Positions 8,844 through 18,835 of a stretch of 64,000 bases of DNA are shown piece after piece. Location of the stretch: contig JAFAYW010000012.1 in the NCBI GenBank assembly GCA_019240125.1, positions 1 to 64,000 on the forward strand, read 5' to 3'. A program made the translations under genes and the position numbers. This DNA is from Alphaproteobacteria bacterium. Its GTDB lineage: Bacteria; Pseudomonadota; Alphaproteobacteria; ATCC43930; CGMCC-115725. The notes beneath the pieces were generated by a model, which made no database searches, had not been told where the DNA came from, and saw nothing but the letters and a program-made list of their open reading frames with translations. Each line of letters starts with the position of its first letter. The stretch's first letter is position 1.

Positions 8844-9385
8844 CGGATCGGCCCGTCGCCGCAGCGATTGTGCAGCCTTCCGCCATCGGCGATCGCCAGG
8901 ATGACCGCGATCTCGTGCGGCCGCGGCGAGTCGGAGACGGCCACGGTGATCGTGTCGAAATGCGCGAACGACCAGGAATCATCCTTGTGGCCAAGCGGGA
9001 TGTCGATCGACGCACCCGGCGGCGCCACCTTGACGTTGGACGAGATTACCGCCTTGCCGCCACCGATCGCGGCGCGCATCGGGCGGCCCAGCATCGGGTG
9101 GACGCAGGCGCCGCCATGCTCCATCTCGCCCGCGACGCCGACGATCGCGCCCTTGCCGTAAGACACCGCTGGGCCGTCGAGCATCTTAACCAGCTCCGGC
9201 ATCAGACGCTCTCCGATCGCGGCACCCGCCTCGAACAGCGGGCGGAGATCCTCCTCCCAGCGGCCGGCGAACGGGTTGTGGATGATCGCGATTCCGACCG
9301 CGCGCACCACCGGCCGCGGCGGCGCGTGTCCGAGTTCGGCAAAGGTAACCTCGCGCAGGGTCACGATCTTGCGGATATCGGTCAT
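8840..9385 (-). CDS. Amino acid synthesis (AA_synth, DUF1185) family protein
   Basis: 181 residues. The protein matches the AA_synth family over its whole length: [15 protein letters not shown], then [38 protein letters not shown], the [17 protein letters not shown] stretch and [20 protein letters not shown]. The family is small, common in alpha- and betaproteobacteria, and found near catabolic oxidoreductases and transporters; the reaction is not established. It is cytosolic, with no signal peptide. It is divergent from the LLM oxidoreductase gene, with only 65 bases between starts, so the two may share a regulatory region and a catabolic context. Confidence 0.85.
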   Translation of the reverse strand: MTDIRKIVTLREVTFAELGHAPPRPVVRAVGIAIIHNPFAGRWEEDLRPLFEAGAAIGERLMPELVKMLDGPAVSYGKGAIVGVAGEMEHGGACVHPMLGRPMRAAIGGGKAVISSNVKVAPPGASIDIPLGHKDDSWSFAHFDTITVAVSDSPRPHEIAVILAIADGGRLHNRCGDGPIR

Positions 9386-9450
9386 CGGCGCCTCCTGTTG
9401 CCGGCGATGATGCTACTGTCGCCGCGATCGAATGAGTAGAGGAGGCACCC

Positions 9451-10305
9451 ATGCAGTTCGGCGCGTCGATGTTCTTTACCGATTACTCGATGCGCGCCGC
9501 CGAATTGGCGCGGGCGCTGGAGGAACGCGGCTTTGAGTCGGTGTGGGCGCCGGAACACTCGCATATTCCGGTGTCGCGGCAATCGGCCTTCCCGGCCGGC
9601 GGCGACCTGCCCAAGCAGTATTACGATGTGATGGACCCGTTTGTGTCGTTAACCGCGGCGGCGACGGTCACGACGCGGCTCAAGGTCGGCACCGGGGTGT
9701 GCCTGGTGCCGCAGCGCGACCCGATCCAGACCGCAAAGCTGGTCGCCTCGCTCGATCAGGTGTCGGGCGGGCGGTTTCTGTTTGGGGTGGGCGGCGGTTG
9801 GAATGCCGATGAGATGGCGGATCACGGCACCGAATTCAAAATCCGCTTCAAATTGATGCGCGAGCGCATCGAGGCGATGCAGGCGATCTGGACCCAGTCA
9901 AAGCCGGAATATCACGGCGACATGGTCGATTTCGGGCCGATGATGACCTGGCCCAAACCGGTGCAGAAGCCGCACCCGCCGGTCATTGTCGGCGGAATGT
10001 TCCCGCATGGTGCGCGGCGCGCGCTGCGCTATGGCGATGGCTGGATCCCGCATTCACGGCGACCGCAATACGAGGATGTCACCGATTTCCTGCCGCAGTT
10101 CCGTCAGATGGCGGCGGAGGCCGGGCGCGATCTCGCGACGTGCCCGGTGACCGTCTGGGGCATCCAGCCGGAGATCGACCGCATTCGCCGCTATGAGGAG
10201 CAGGGCGTTGCGCGCGGCATCGTGCAGCTCAAAGCGGAAAAGGCAGATGCGATCTTGCCATTACTCGACCGCTGGGCCGGGATCATCCGGCAGCTCGACG
10301 GGTAG
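9451..10305 (+). CDS. LLM-class flavin-dependent oxidoreductase
   Basis: 284 residues of the luciferase-like monooxygenase superfamily, subtype annotated as F420-dependent (TIGR03619-like). The family marks are an N-terminal ARALEERGFESVWAPEHSH strand-helix unit, TRLKVGTGVCLVPQRDPIQT, the SGGRFLFGVGGGWNADEM phosphate-binding region and WPKPVQKPHPPVIVGG. It lacks secretion signals and should act in the cytosol on an unknown substrate. Whether it uses F420 or FMN cannot be told from the sequence. The ATG has an AGGAGG-like site (gaggagg at 9439-9445) at a suitable distance. It is transcribed divergently from the AA_synth gene. Confidence 0.9.
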   Translation: MQFGASMFFTDYSMRAAELARALEERGFESVWAPEHSHIPVSRQSAFPAGGDLPKQYYDVMDPFVSLTAAATVTTRLKVGTGVCLVPQRDPIQTAKLVASLDQVSGGRFLFGVGGGWNADEMADHGTEFKIRFKLMRERIEAMQAIWTQSKPEYHGDMVDFGPMMTWPKPVQKPHPPVIVGGMFPHGARRALRYGDGWIPHSRRPQYEDVTDFLPQFRQMAAEAGRDLATCPVTVWGIQPEIDRIRRYEEQGVARGIVQLKAEKADAILPLLDRWAGIIRQLDG

Positions 10306-10331
10306 CGCTCGTCTGAGCGAATGAAGCGCGC

Positions 10332-10730
<399 letters not shown>

Positions 10731-11348
10731 TCAGCGGGTGCCACCGGGCCAGTGGTTGAGCTGCGCGGTCTCGGCCACTTGGCGTGCGATAGCGCTGCCC
10801 ACCCGCACCGCCGCCGCGTTTACGTTGGCGCCGCGCGCGTCGGAGCCGGAGAGGGTCGCGCTGCGCGGCACGCGCCGAGAATCAAACTGCAGCGAGGTGA
10901 TGCGTACCGGCGACCCGCCAGCCACCTGAACATCGATCTCGACGTCGACCGATACGCTGGCATTTTCAGCGCCCACCCGGCGGCGATGGCCTTCGTCGAT
11001 CGACAGGAACCGGCCGGTGACGATCAGGGCGCGGCCGCCCGGATCGGGGCCGCTTGCATCGGATGCGGCGACGTCATAGCCGAGATTGGCCAGTTGCTGC
11101 GTGATCGTATCGGCCGTGGTGAAAGCCGCCGCTCGCCCGACGGAGGCGGCGCGCTCGCGCGGCGGCGTCCCGGCCTGGCCGCGATTGAGCGAAAAGCCGA
11201 AACTCGGGTCGAGCGTGACCTCGCCAGCCGTGAAGCTGAAATCGCGCACGATGATCAGGTTCGGGTGTCCTGTGCTGGCCTGCATGGCCGGCTGCTGAAC
11301 GCAGCCGGCGAGGAGGAGAGACAGGACGAGCGAAGTAACGCGTTTCAT
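10731..11348 (-). CDS. DUF4410-family lipoprotein
   Basis: About 205 residues with a lipoprotein signal (MKRVTSLVLSLLLAGC), the Cys being the lipidated residue. The mature part contains the DUF4410 pattern: IIVRDFSFTAGEVTLD, then a TTADTITQQLANLGYDV helix, the GRALIVTGRFLSIDEGHRRR segment and a C-terminal amphipathic helix with AVRVGSAIARQVAE. It is predicted to sit on the outer-membrane inner face with an unknown role. The frame is open 26 codons further upstream, but the ATG at 11348 starts the lipoprotein signal and is clearly right. It is divergent from the polyamine binding-protein gene. Confidence 0.8.
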   Translation of the reverse strand: MKRVTSLVLSLLLAGCVQQPAMQASTGHPNLIIVRDFSFTAGEVTLDPSFGFSLNRGQAGTPPRERAASVGRAAAFTTADTITQQLANLGYDVAASDASGPDPGGRALIVTGRFLSIDEGHRRRVGAENASVSVDVEIDVQVAGGSPVRITSLQFDSRRVPRSATLSGSDARGANVNAAAVRVGSAIARQVAETAQLNHWPGGTR

Positions 11349-11505
11349 GCGGGCCAGTCTTATAGAGCCGCTGCAACAGCGGACCGTGCATTGGTTCGGC
11401 GCGGCAAAGTACCGGGAATGCGACACAGGTAACAGTGGCGGCTTGCAGGCCTAGGACGCTGCGGCGCCAATTGACAAGCGGGTGGGCTCCTGCTGTAAGC
11501 GCGGC

Positions 11506-12615
11506 ATGCGAATCCGCGCCGTTCTCTGTCTGATGCTGACGGCGTTCCTGGCGCCGGTTCTGATCCCGGCGGCGGGTGCCGAGGAGCCGGCGCTGCATAT
11601 CTACAACTGGTCCGACTATATCGGCCCGGACACGATTGCCAACTTCACCAGGGAAACGGGCATCGCCGTAACCTATGACGTATATGACGGCAACGAGGTG
11701 CTCGAGGCCAAACTGCTTGCCGGCCATTCCGGCTACGATGTCGTGGTGCCGTCGGCGAGCCCCTATATGGCGCGGCAGATCGCGGCGGGCGCCTATCTGC
11801 CGCTCGACAAGACCAGACTGCCGAACCTGTACAATCTCGACCCGCGCCTGATGCAGGCGGCGGCGACGACCGCCGACCCCGGTAATGCGTATGGTGTGCC
11901 GTATCTGTGGAGCGTCACCGGCATTGGCTACAACGTGGCGATGCTTGACCGGGCGCTGGGCGAGGGAACGCCGCGCGATACGCTGGCCTTGTTGTTCGAC
12001 CCGTCCAATGCCGCAAAGCTGGCGTCATGCGGTATCGAGATGCTCGACACGCCGCAGGAGGTATTTCCGGCGGCGCTCGCCTATCTCGGGCGCGACCCGA
12101 AGAGCCGCGATCTGGCCGATCTCGAGGCGGCCGCTGCCGCTCTGGAGCGCATTCAGCCGTATGTGCGGCGCTATCACTCCTCGCAATACATCAACGATCT
12201 GGCAGCGGGCGATATCTGCATCGCGCTTGGCTACTCCGGCGATGTCATCCAGGCCCGCAACCGCGCGCATGAGGTGGAAAGCCGGGTTGAGATCGCGTTT
12301 CGTGTGCCGCGCGAGGGAGCGCAGATGTCAATCGACATGCTCGGCATCCCGGTCGACGCGCCGCATCCTGACGGCGCCCTCCGGTTCATTGACTACATGC
12401 TGCGTCCGGAGGTCATCGCGGCGGTAAGCAACGCGGTGTCGTACCCGAATCCCAATCTTGCGGCGACGGCGCTGGTGGACCCCTCGATCCGCGACGACCC
12501 CGGCGTCTACCCGCCGGACTCGGTGCGCCGCGTGCTCTATATCGACCTCCCGGCCCCGCGGCCCTACGAGCGGGCTCGGACGCGTGTGTGGAACCGCGTC
12601 AAATCGGGTTGTTGA
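11506..12615 (+). CDS. Polyamine-type ABC transporter substrate-binding protein (PotF-like)
   Basis: About 369 residues with an N-terminal signal peptide (MRIRAVLCLMLTAFLAPVL). The mature sequence begins with the PotF/PotD hallmark LHIYNWSDYIGPDTIANF. GYDVVVPSASPYMARQI, YGVPYLWSVTGIGYN and the C-terminal FIDYMLRPEVIA follow. The family binds putrescine, spermidine or related cations in the periplasm. A GTG at 11482 could start it earlier, but the ATG at 11506 places the signal peptide correctly. It is directly followed by the ATPase gene, 5 bases between stop and start. The two permease genes that normally complete such a system are absent. Confidence 0.9.
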   Translation: MRIRAVLCLMLTAFLAPVLIPAAGAEEPALHIYNWSDYIGPDTIANFTRETGIAVTYDVYDGNEVLEAKLLAGHSGYDVVVPSASPYMARQIAAGAYLPLDKTRLPNLYNLDPRLMQAAATTADPGNAYGVPYLWSVTGIGYNVAMLDRALGEGTPRDTLALLFDPSNAAKLASCGIEMLDTPQEVFPAALAYLGRDPKSRDLADLEAAAAALERIQPYVRRYHSSQYINDLAAGDICIALGYSGDVIQARNRAHEVESRVEIAFRVPREGAQMSIDMLGIPVDAPHPDGALRFIDYMLRPEVIAAVSNAVSYPNPNLAATALVDPSIRDDPGVYPPDSVRRVLYIDLPAPRPYERARTRVWNRVKSGC

Positions 12616-12620
12616 CCCCG

Positions 12621-13676
12621 GTGGCGCTGCTCGAAATCAACAATGTCAGCAAGCGCTTTGCCGCGGTGCCGGCGGTACATGATGTATCGCTCAGCGTTGC
12701 CAGCGGCGAGTTCTTTGCGCTGCTCGGTCCCTCCGGCTGCGGCAAGACAACCTTACTGCGGCTGATCGCTGGGTTCGAGATGCCCGATACCGGCCATATC
12801 GTCATCGATGGGGTCGAGATGAACGCGGTGCCGCCTTACCGGCGGCCGGTCAACATGATGTTCCAGTCCTATGCGCTATTTCCGCATCTCGATGTCGCCG
12901 GCAACGTGGCGTTCGGCCTGAAACAGGAGGGCATGGAGCGCCGCCGCCGTGACGCGCGCGTCGCCGAGATGCTGGCACTGGTCCAGATGCAGGATTATGC
13001 GCGGCGCCGGCCGCACGAACTGTCCGGAGGCCAGCGGCAACGCGTGGCATTGGCGCGGGCCCTGGCCAAGATGCCGAAGCTGTTATTGCTCGACGAGCCG
13101 CTGGCAGCGCTCGACCGCAAATTGCGCGAAGAGACGCGGCTCGAACTGACCGGCATTCAGCAACGCATCGGCACAACCTTCATTGTCGTGACGCATGACC
13201 AGGAAGAGGCGCTGGGGATGGCCTCGCGCATCGCGGTGATGAACCGCGGCGCGATCGTGCAGACCGGTGGCCCGACCGATATCTACGAGCGGCCCAATTC
13301 GCGCTTTGTCGCCGGGTTTGTCGGGGCGGTGAACCTGTTCGAGGGCGAGGTCGGCGCCGGCAACATGCTTCAGGCGGCGGGGAATGAGCCGGTACCGTTG
13401 CCGGATCGCGCCAGTCTGGCCGAGGGGACACCGGTCGCATTGGCATTACGGCCGGAGCATATCAGGCTGATGCGGGAGCGGCCGCCGGGGTTTGCCATGG
13501 CGGCGACAATTGCCTCGATCGGCTATCAGGGCAGCCAGTCGACGGTTCACCTCGCGACGGTGCAGGGCAAGACCTTGCGGGCCGATATGCCCAGCAGTGT
13601 GGCGAGCCGATTCGAGCGCGACAAACCGGTATGGGTCAGCTGGGAACCGGATGATGCCGTCGTGTTGACGACATAG
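12621..13676 (+). CDS. Polyamine-type ABC transporter ATPase (PotG/PotA-like)
   Basis: About 351 residues. The N-terminal ABC ATPase domain has Walker A GPSGCGKTT, Q-loop MMFQSYALFPH, signature LSGGQRQRVALARAL, Walker B LLLLDEPLAALD and the switch His in VVTHDQEEAL. The C-terminal TOBE-type domain (GTPVALALRPEHIRLM) is as in PotA/PotG. It should energise import of the ligand bound by the upstream PotF-like protein, on the inner face of the cytoplasmic membrane. The frame is open from a GTG at 12588 inside potF; the GTG at 12621 gives the conventional N-terminus (ALLEINNVSKRF). It is convergent with nrdR 21 bases downstream. Confidence 0.92.
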   Translation: MALLEINNVSKRFAAVPAVHDVSLSVASGEFFALLGPSGCGKTTLLRLIAGFEMPDTGHIVIDGVEMNAVPPYRRPVNMMFQSYALFPHLDVAGNVAFGLKQEGMERRRRDARVAEMLALVQMQDYARRRPHELSGGQRQRVALARALAKMPKLLLLDEPLAALDRKLREETRLELTGIQQRIGTTFIVVTHDQEEALGMASRIAVMNRGAIVQTGGPTDIYERPNSRFVAGFVGAVNLFEGEVGAGNMLQAAGNEPVPLPDRASLAEGTPVALALRPEHIRLMRERPPGFAMAATIASIGYQGSQSTVHLATVQGKTLRADMPSSVASRFERDKPVWVSWEPDDAVVLTT

Positions 13677-13697
13677 GCGACGCAAGCGGCTGCGGTG

Positions 13698-14159
13698 TCA
13701 GTCGTCGCCGTCGGCGGCAATGCGGCCGACAAACTCCCCGAAATCCTTGGCTTCGCGAAAATTGCGATAGACGGAGGCAAAGCGGATATACGCGACCTGG
13801 TCGAGGGCGGCCAACGCCTCCATCACCAACTCGCCGACCATGTCGCTGGGAATTTCCGTCTCGCCCGAGCTCTCGAGCTGGCGCACGAGCGAGTTGATGA
13901 TGCGCTCGACCCGCTCCGGTTCGACCGGACGCTTGCGCAACGAGACATAGAGCGAGCGGGCCAGCTTGTCGCGGTCGAATGGCTCGCGCTGGCCGTTCTT
14001 CTTGACCACCGTCAATTCCCGCAATTGCACCCGCTCGAACGTCGTAAACCGGGCCGCGCAATTGCCGCAGAAGCGGCGACGACGGATCGCGCCGCGATCG
14101 TCGGTCGGACGCGAATCCTTTACCTGGGTGTCATCCGCGCCACAGAACGGACAACGCAT
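13698..14159 (-). CDS. nrdR: Transcriptional repressor NrdR
   Basis: 153 residues, the standard NrdR length. The N-terminal zinc ribbon has two CxxC knuckles ([10 protein letters not shown] and [15 protein letters not shown]), and an ATP-cone domain follows ([20 protein letters not shown] to [11 protein letters not shown]). NrdR senses ATP/dATP and represses ribonucleotide reductase genes by binding paired NrdR boxes. It lies just downstream of glyA on the same strand, 48 bases apart, a pairing common in alphaproteobacteria and consistent with a nucleotide/one-carbon operon. Confidence 0.97.
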   Translation of the reverse strand: MRCPFCGADDTQVKDSRPTDDRGAIRRRRFCGNCAARFTTFERVQLRELTVVKKNGQREPFDRDKLARSLYVSLRKRPVEPERVERIINSLVRQLESSGETEIPSDMVGELVMEALAALDQVAYIRFASVYRNFREAKDFGEFVGRIAADGDD

Positions 14160-14207
14160 GTTCTCCTCCGTCTTCTCGCGTCGCGGCGGCGGGCGCCGCG
14201 TTTCGCG

Positions 14208-15593
14208 TCAGGCTGCGCCTGATCCCCCATAGATCGGAAAGCGGGCGCACAGCGCGGCCACGTCCTGGCGCACCCGCTGTTCGGTGGCGCCGTTGTCGTC
14301 CGGCCCCTTGGCGAAGCTGCGCAATACCTCGCCGATCCACTCGCCGACCTGGCGGAATTCCGCCGTGCCGAAGCCGCGCGTCGTGGCGGCCGGCGAGCCA
14401 AGGCGAACACCCGACGTGATCGTCGGCTTTTGCGGGTCGAACGGGATGCCGTTCTTGTTGCAGGTGATGCCGGCTCGCTCCAGGGCCTGCTCGGCATCAC
14501 GCCCGGTCAGCCCTAGTGGCCGCAGATCGACCAGCATCAGATGCGTGTCGGTGCCGCCGGAGACGATATCCAGCCCGGCTTCGACCAGCGTCTCGGCCAG
14601 CGTTTTGGCGTTAGCGACGACCGCGTGAGCGTATTGCGCGAAGTCGGGCCGCAGGGCCTCGCCAAATGCGACCGCCTTGGCCGCGATCGCGTGCATCAGT
14701 GGCCCGCCCTGAAGGCCTGGGAACATCGCCGAGTCGATCTTGCGGGCGATTTCCGGATCGTTCGTCAGCACCATGCCGCCGCGCGGTCCGCGCAAAGTCT
14801 TGTGCGTGGTCGTGGTGACGACATGAGCATGCGGCAACGGGCTGGGATGCGCGCCACCGGCGACCAGGCCGGCGAAATGCGCCATGTCGACCATCAGATA
14901 CGCGCCGACCTTGTCGGCGATCGCGCGGAAGCGGGCAAAATCGATGATGCGCGGATAGGCGCTGCCGCCGGCGATGATCAGCCGCGGTCGGTGCGTTTCG
15001 GCAAGATGCTCGACCTCGTCAAAATCGATCCGTGCATCCTTCTGGCGTACCCCATAGGCGTGCGCCTGGAACCACTTGCCCGAAATGTTCGGGCGCGCTC
15101 CGTGTGTCAGATGTCCGCCGGCCGCGAGCGACATGCCGAGGATCTCGTCGCCCGGCGACAGCAATGCGAGAAACACGCTCTCGTTGGCCTGGGCCCCAGC
15201 ATGCGGCTGCACGTTGGCGTATTCGCACTCGAACAGGCGTTTGGCGCGCTCGATGGCGAGCCGTTCGGCAACATCGACCCACTCGCACCCGCCGTAGTAG
15301 CGGCGCCCTGGGTACCCCTCGGCGTATTTATTGGTCAGCACAGAACCCTGTGCTTCGAGTACGGCCTGCGAGACGATGTTCTCGCTTGCGATCAGTTCAA
15401 TCTGAGTCTGCTCGCGCCTCAGTTCACCGCGAATTGCGGCGGCCAGCTCAGGGTCGGAGGCGGCCAGAGGCCGCGAAAACAGGTCGATTGATTGCTGCGT
15501 CGGTGAAGCGACGGCTTGCGGGATCGCCAGGATGCACCTCTCGGGGGAACGGCAGCGCCGTGGATGACGCGCCAGCAGCGAAGCATCTACCAT
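14208..15593 (-). CDS. glyA: Serine hydroxymethyltransferase
   Basis: PLP enzyme converting serine and tetrahydrofolate to glycine and 5,10-methylene-THF in the cytosol. The sequence shows [37 protein letters not shown], the [15 protein letters not shown] segment, and the PLP-binding Lys in [14 protein letters not shown]. The C-terminal [15 protein letters not shown] is typical. The ATG at 15593 gives 461 residues, some 25 more than usual and with an odd Arg/Cys-rich start. Homology proper begins near [10 protein letters not shown]. No ATG, GTG or TTG lies between, but a CTG at 15530 is preceded by GAGAGG, so initiation at CTG is possible. It is first in a glyA-nrdR pair. Confidence 0.95.
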   Translation of the reverse strand: MVDASLLARHPRRCRSPERCILAIPQAVASPTQQSIDLFSRPLAASDPELAAAIRGELRREQTQIELIASENIVSQAVLEAQGSVLTNKYAEGYPGRRYYGGCEWVDVAERLAIERAKRLFECEYANVQPHAGAQANESVFLALLSPGDEILGMSLAAGGHLTHGARPNISGKWFQAHAYGVRQKDARIDFDEVEHLAETHRPRLIIAGGSAYPRIIDFARFRAIADKVGAYLMVDMAHFAGLVAGGAHPSPLPHAHVVTTTTHKTLRGPRGGMVLTNDPEIARKIDSAMFPGLQGGPLMHAIAAKAVAFGEALRPDFAQYAHAVVANAKTLAETLVEAGLDIVSGGTDTHLMLVDLRPLGLTGRDAEQALERAGITCNKNGIPFDPQKPTITSGVRLGSPAATTRGFGTAEFRQVGEWIGEVLRSFAKGPDDNGATEQRVRQDVAALCARFPIYGGSGAA

Positions 15594-15830
15594 ATTTCGG
15601 CCGTGAATGTCAGCCGCCTACCACATGCCGTGCGCGGCGGTCAGGAATTCAGCAACGTGCTCGTGCTCGCTGTGCATTGAAATAGATCATTGAATTAAAA
15701 CAAAATCACGGATAGTGGCCGGGGCTGAACAACACGGTTGCAAGCTAGTATCAAGGCGATCTGAGGGTTCCTCGTAAGTTGTGAGGAGTATGCGTAGTTC
15801 TCGATTACTATCTTCACGTGGTGGTTTAGG

Positions 15831-15859
15831 TTGACATGTGTAAATCGCGTGATAATTAT
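15831..15859 (+). promoter_or_regulatory. Candidate sigma-70-type promoter of the mucR gene
   Basis: TTGACA (15831-15836), 17 bases, then AATTAT (15854-15859), 38 bases before the ATG at 15897. It sits in an unusually AT-rich stretch (about 15675-15870). MucR/Ros proteins are known to bind AT-rich targets and often control their own gene, so autoregulation is plausible here. Confidence 0.5.
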
Positions 15860-15896
15860 GCCCACCTGAATAGTGAAGGACGGAATCGAGGAGAAC

Positions 15897-16340
15897 ATGG
15901 CGGAGCATGCGACGCCGAAGCTCGGAGACGACGAGCTGCTGCGAATGACCGCGGAGGTTGTCTCCGCTTATGTCAGCAACAATACCCTGGCCACGGGGCA
16001 GCTGGCCGATGTCATTCAGTCGGTTTACAATTCACTGCGTGGACTTGAGGGCAACACGGTTGAACCGCCGGCCGAGCCACTGAAGCCTGCGGTACCGGTG
16101 CGCAAGTCTGTGACTTCGGAATATCTCGTCTGCCTGGAGGACGGGAAGAAGCTCAAGATGCTCAAGCGGCATCTTCGCTCGACCTATAACATGACGCCCG
16201 ATGAATACCGGACCAAATGGGGTCTGCCGCCGGATTATCCGATGGTCGCCCCTAAATACGCCGAGCAGCGCTCGGAATTTGCCAAGAAGATCGGGCTCGG
16301 CCGCGGCACCGGGCGTAATTCGGTGCGCAGCAAGAAATAG
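15897..16340 (+). CDS. MucR/Ros family transcriptional regulator
   Basis: 147 residues. The N-terminal helical oligomerisation part (DDELLRMTAEVVSAYVSNNT, then ADVIQSVYNSL) and the C-terminal Ros/MucR zinc-finger-like DNA-binding domain (EYLVCLEDGKKLKMLKRHLR, then YNMTPDEYRTKWGLPPDYPM) are both clear. In zinc-binding relatives a His follows the KRHL histidine by about five residues; here those positions read STY, so one zinc ligand appears lost, as in the zinc-free relatives described from Mesorhizobium. Such proteins act as global, nucleoid-type repressors of exopolysaccharide and surface genes. The ATG at 15897 has GAGGAG 4-9 bases upstream; an earlier frame-open ATG at 15873 is less likely. 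A strong terminator follows. Confidence 0.93.
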   Translation: MAEHATPKLGDDELLRMTAEVVSAYVSNNTLATGQLADVIQSVYNSLRGLEGNTVEPPAEPLKPAVPVRKSVTSEYLVCLEDGKKLKMLKRHLRSTYNMTPDEYRTKWGLPPDYPMVAPKYAEQRSEFAKKIGLGRGTGRNSVRSKK

Positions 16341-16362
16341 AACCGCCGAGACGGCTCGGACG

Positions 16363-16387
16363 AAAAGGGCGCCATCGGCGCCCTTTT
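16363..16387 (+). terminator. Intrinsic terminator after mucR
   Basis: A perfect 11-bp inverted repeat with arms aaaagggcgcc (16363-16373) and ggcgccctttt (16377-16387) around a 3-base loop, the second arm ending in four Ts. It lies 23 bases after the mucR stop codon and before the acyl-CoA dehydrogenase gene. The A/T ends on both arms could make it work on either strand. Confidence 0.88.
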
Positions 16388-16452
16388 CCATGCCGGTTCA
16401 TGCCGGCCAATAATCCCCTATATTGTCTTGATCCAGTTTCCCCGAGGTCCCG

Positions 16453-17688
<1,236 letters not shown>

Positions 17689-17704
17689 CGTCGCAGGTCG
17701 TCGG

Positions 17705-18742
17705 TTATTGCGCCGGCGTTCCTGATGGCGGGGGCGGGGTCGTCGGCATTGGGGTACCAATCGGGAATGACGGTGCCATTGACGGTGCCGGGGGCCGCAC
17801 CGGCGACGTTCCCGGGATAACCATGGTTGGCGCGGGAGTTACACCCGCTACGGGCGCCATCGTAGCTTGTTGCTGCGCAGGCATCGGCAGCGTTACTGGT
17901 GGCGGCACCGCCGAAGGCGAGGCCGCAGTGGATGCCGCCGCAGATGTCCTAGGCGCTGCCATGGCCGGTGCTGCGGCGATCGGTGCTGCGGCGATCGGTG
18001 CGACGGAAGCGGGTGGGGCAGGGCCGGCATCGGCCGGCAGCAACCCGGCGAGTTTCTCGCCAACCAACTCATAGCCGGCGCCGGTAAAGTGGATCCCGTC
18101 ATCGTTGCGAAGCCGCTGCGTCGTGCCGTTGCGGTCTTTGCCATAGGCGACGAAGCGCCCCTGATCGTCGGTGACCACCGACCACAGCGGCACGAATTGC
18201 GCACCAAATCGCGTAGCCTCTTCGGCGAAGATGTCGTTGATGTACCCCATATCCGCAGAGTAGGTCTCGCTGCGCGCGATCGGGTTGCCACACCAGATGA
18301 TGCGCATCCCGGCCTGACGCAGCAGCGTCAGTATCTTGTCGATACGCGCCGCATAGGCCTGCCGCCATTCGTCGCTGCGAAAACGCAGGTAGCCGCTTTC
18401 GTCGCGCAGGTCGAGCCGGTCATTGGCGCCGAACATGACGATCGCGATGTTGGCCTGCTCACGCGAGGTGAAGCGTTCGACCGGCGCCAGCCATTCGCTT
18501 TCGTTGTGGACGAGAGCGGCGCCGGGATGCGTGCGGTTCAGCACCCGATAGCGCGGGTCTTCAAGCAGCACGCGCTGCAATCCGCCGGCGAGCCCCTGCG
18601 CCTGGCTGTCGCCGAAGACTGCGATGACGACGGAGGCGGCGGTATCGTCTGCCGCCACGGGACTCGCCGCAAATATATAGAGCGTCAAAAACGCGGCGCT
18701 TGCGCTCGCGCTACCCCAAAGCCGCCGAATTGCCCCGATCAA
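17705..18742 (-). CDS. Secreted SGNH/GDSL hydrolase (DUF459 family)
   Basis: 345 residues. A signal peptide (about 1-31, ending ASPVAA) precedes a DUF459-type SGNH domain. Block I is VVIAVFGDSQAQGLAGGL with the catalytic Ser, block III is VMFGANDRLDL, and the catalytic Asp-His pair is in NDDGIHFTGAGYELVG. The C-terminal third is a low-complexity Ala/Pro/Met tail, likely a periplasmic or wall-spanning linker, partly built from a short duplicated unit in the DNA at about 17970-18000. The family probably acts on acyl groups of envelope glycans or lipids; the substrate here is unknown. It is convergent with the acyl-CoA dehydrogenase gene. Confidence 0.82.
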   Translation of the reverse strand: MIGAIRRLWGSASASAAFLTLYIFAASPVAADDTAASVVIAVFGDSQAQGLAGGLQRVLLEDPRYRVLNRTHPGAALVHNESEWLAPVERFTSREQANIAIVMFGANDRLDLRDESGYLRFRSDEWRQAYAARIDKILTLLRQAGMRIIWCGNPIARSETYSADMGYINDIFAEEATRFGAQFVPLWSVVTDDQGRFVAYGKDRNGTTQRLRNDDGIHFTGAGYELVGEKLAGLLPADAGPAPPASVAPIAAAPIAAAPAMAAPRTSAAASTAASPSAVPPPVTLPMPAQQQATMAPVAGVTPAPTMVIPGTSPVRPPAPSMAPSFPIGTPMPTTPPPPSGTPAQ

Positions 18743-18835
18743 ACTACGCCCCCACTACCGAACCCCCGCACGGCCGCCAAATAGTGATCGCCGCAATACT
18801 TCGAGGCAATTGAGATTTGCGCTGCCGGCCTGCGA

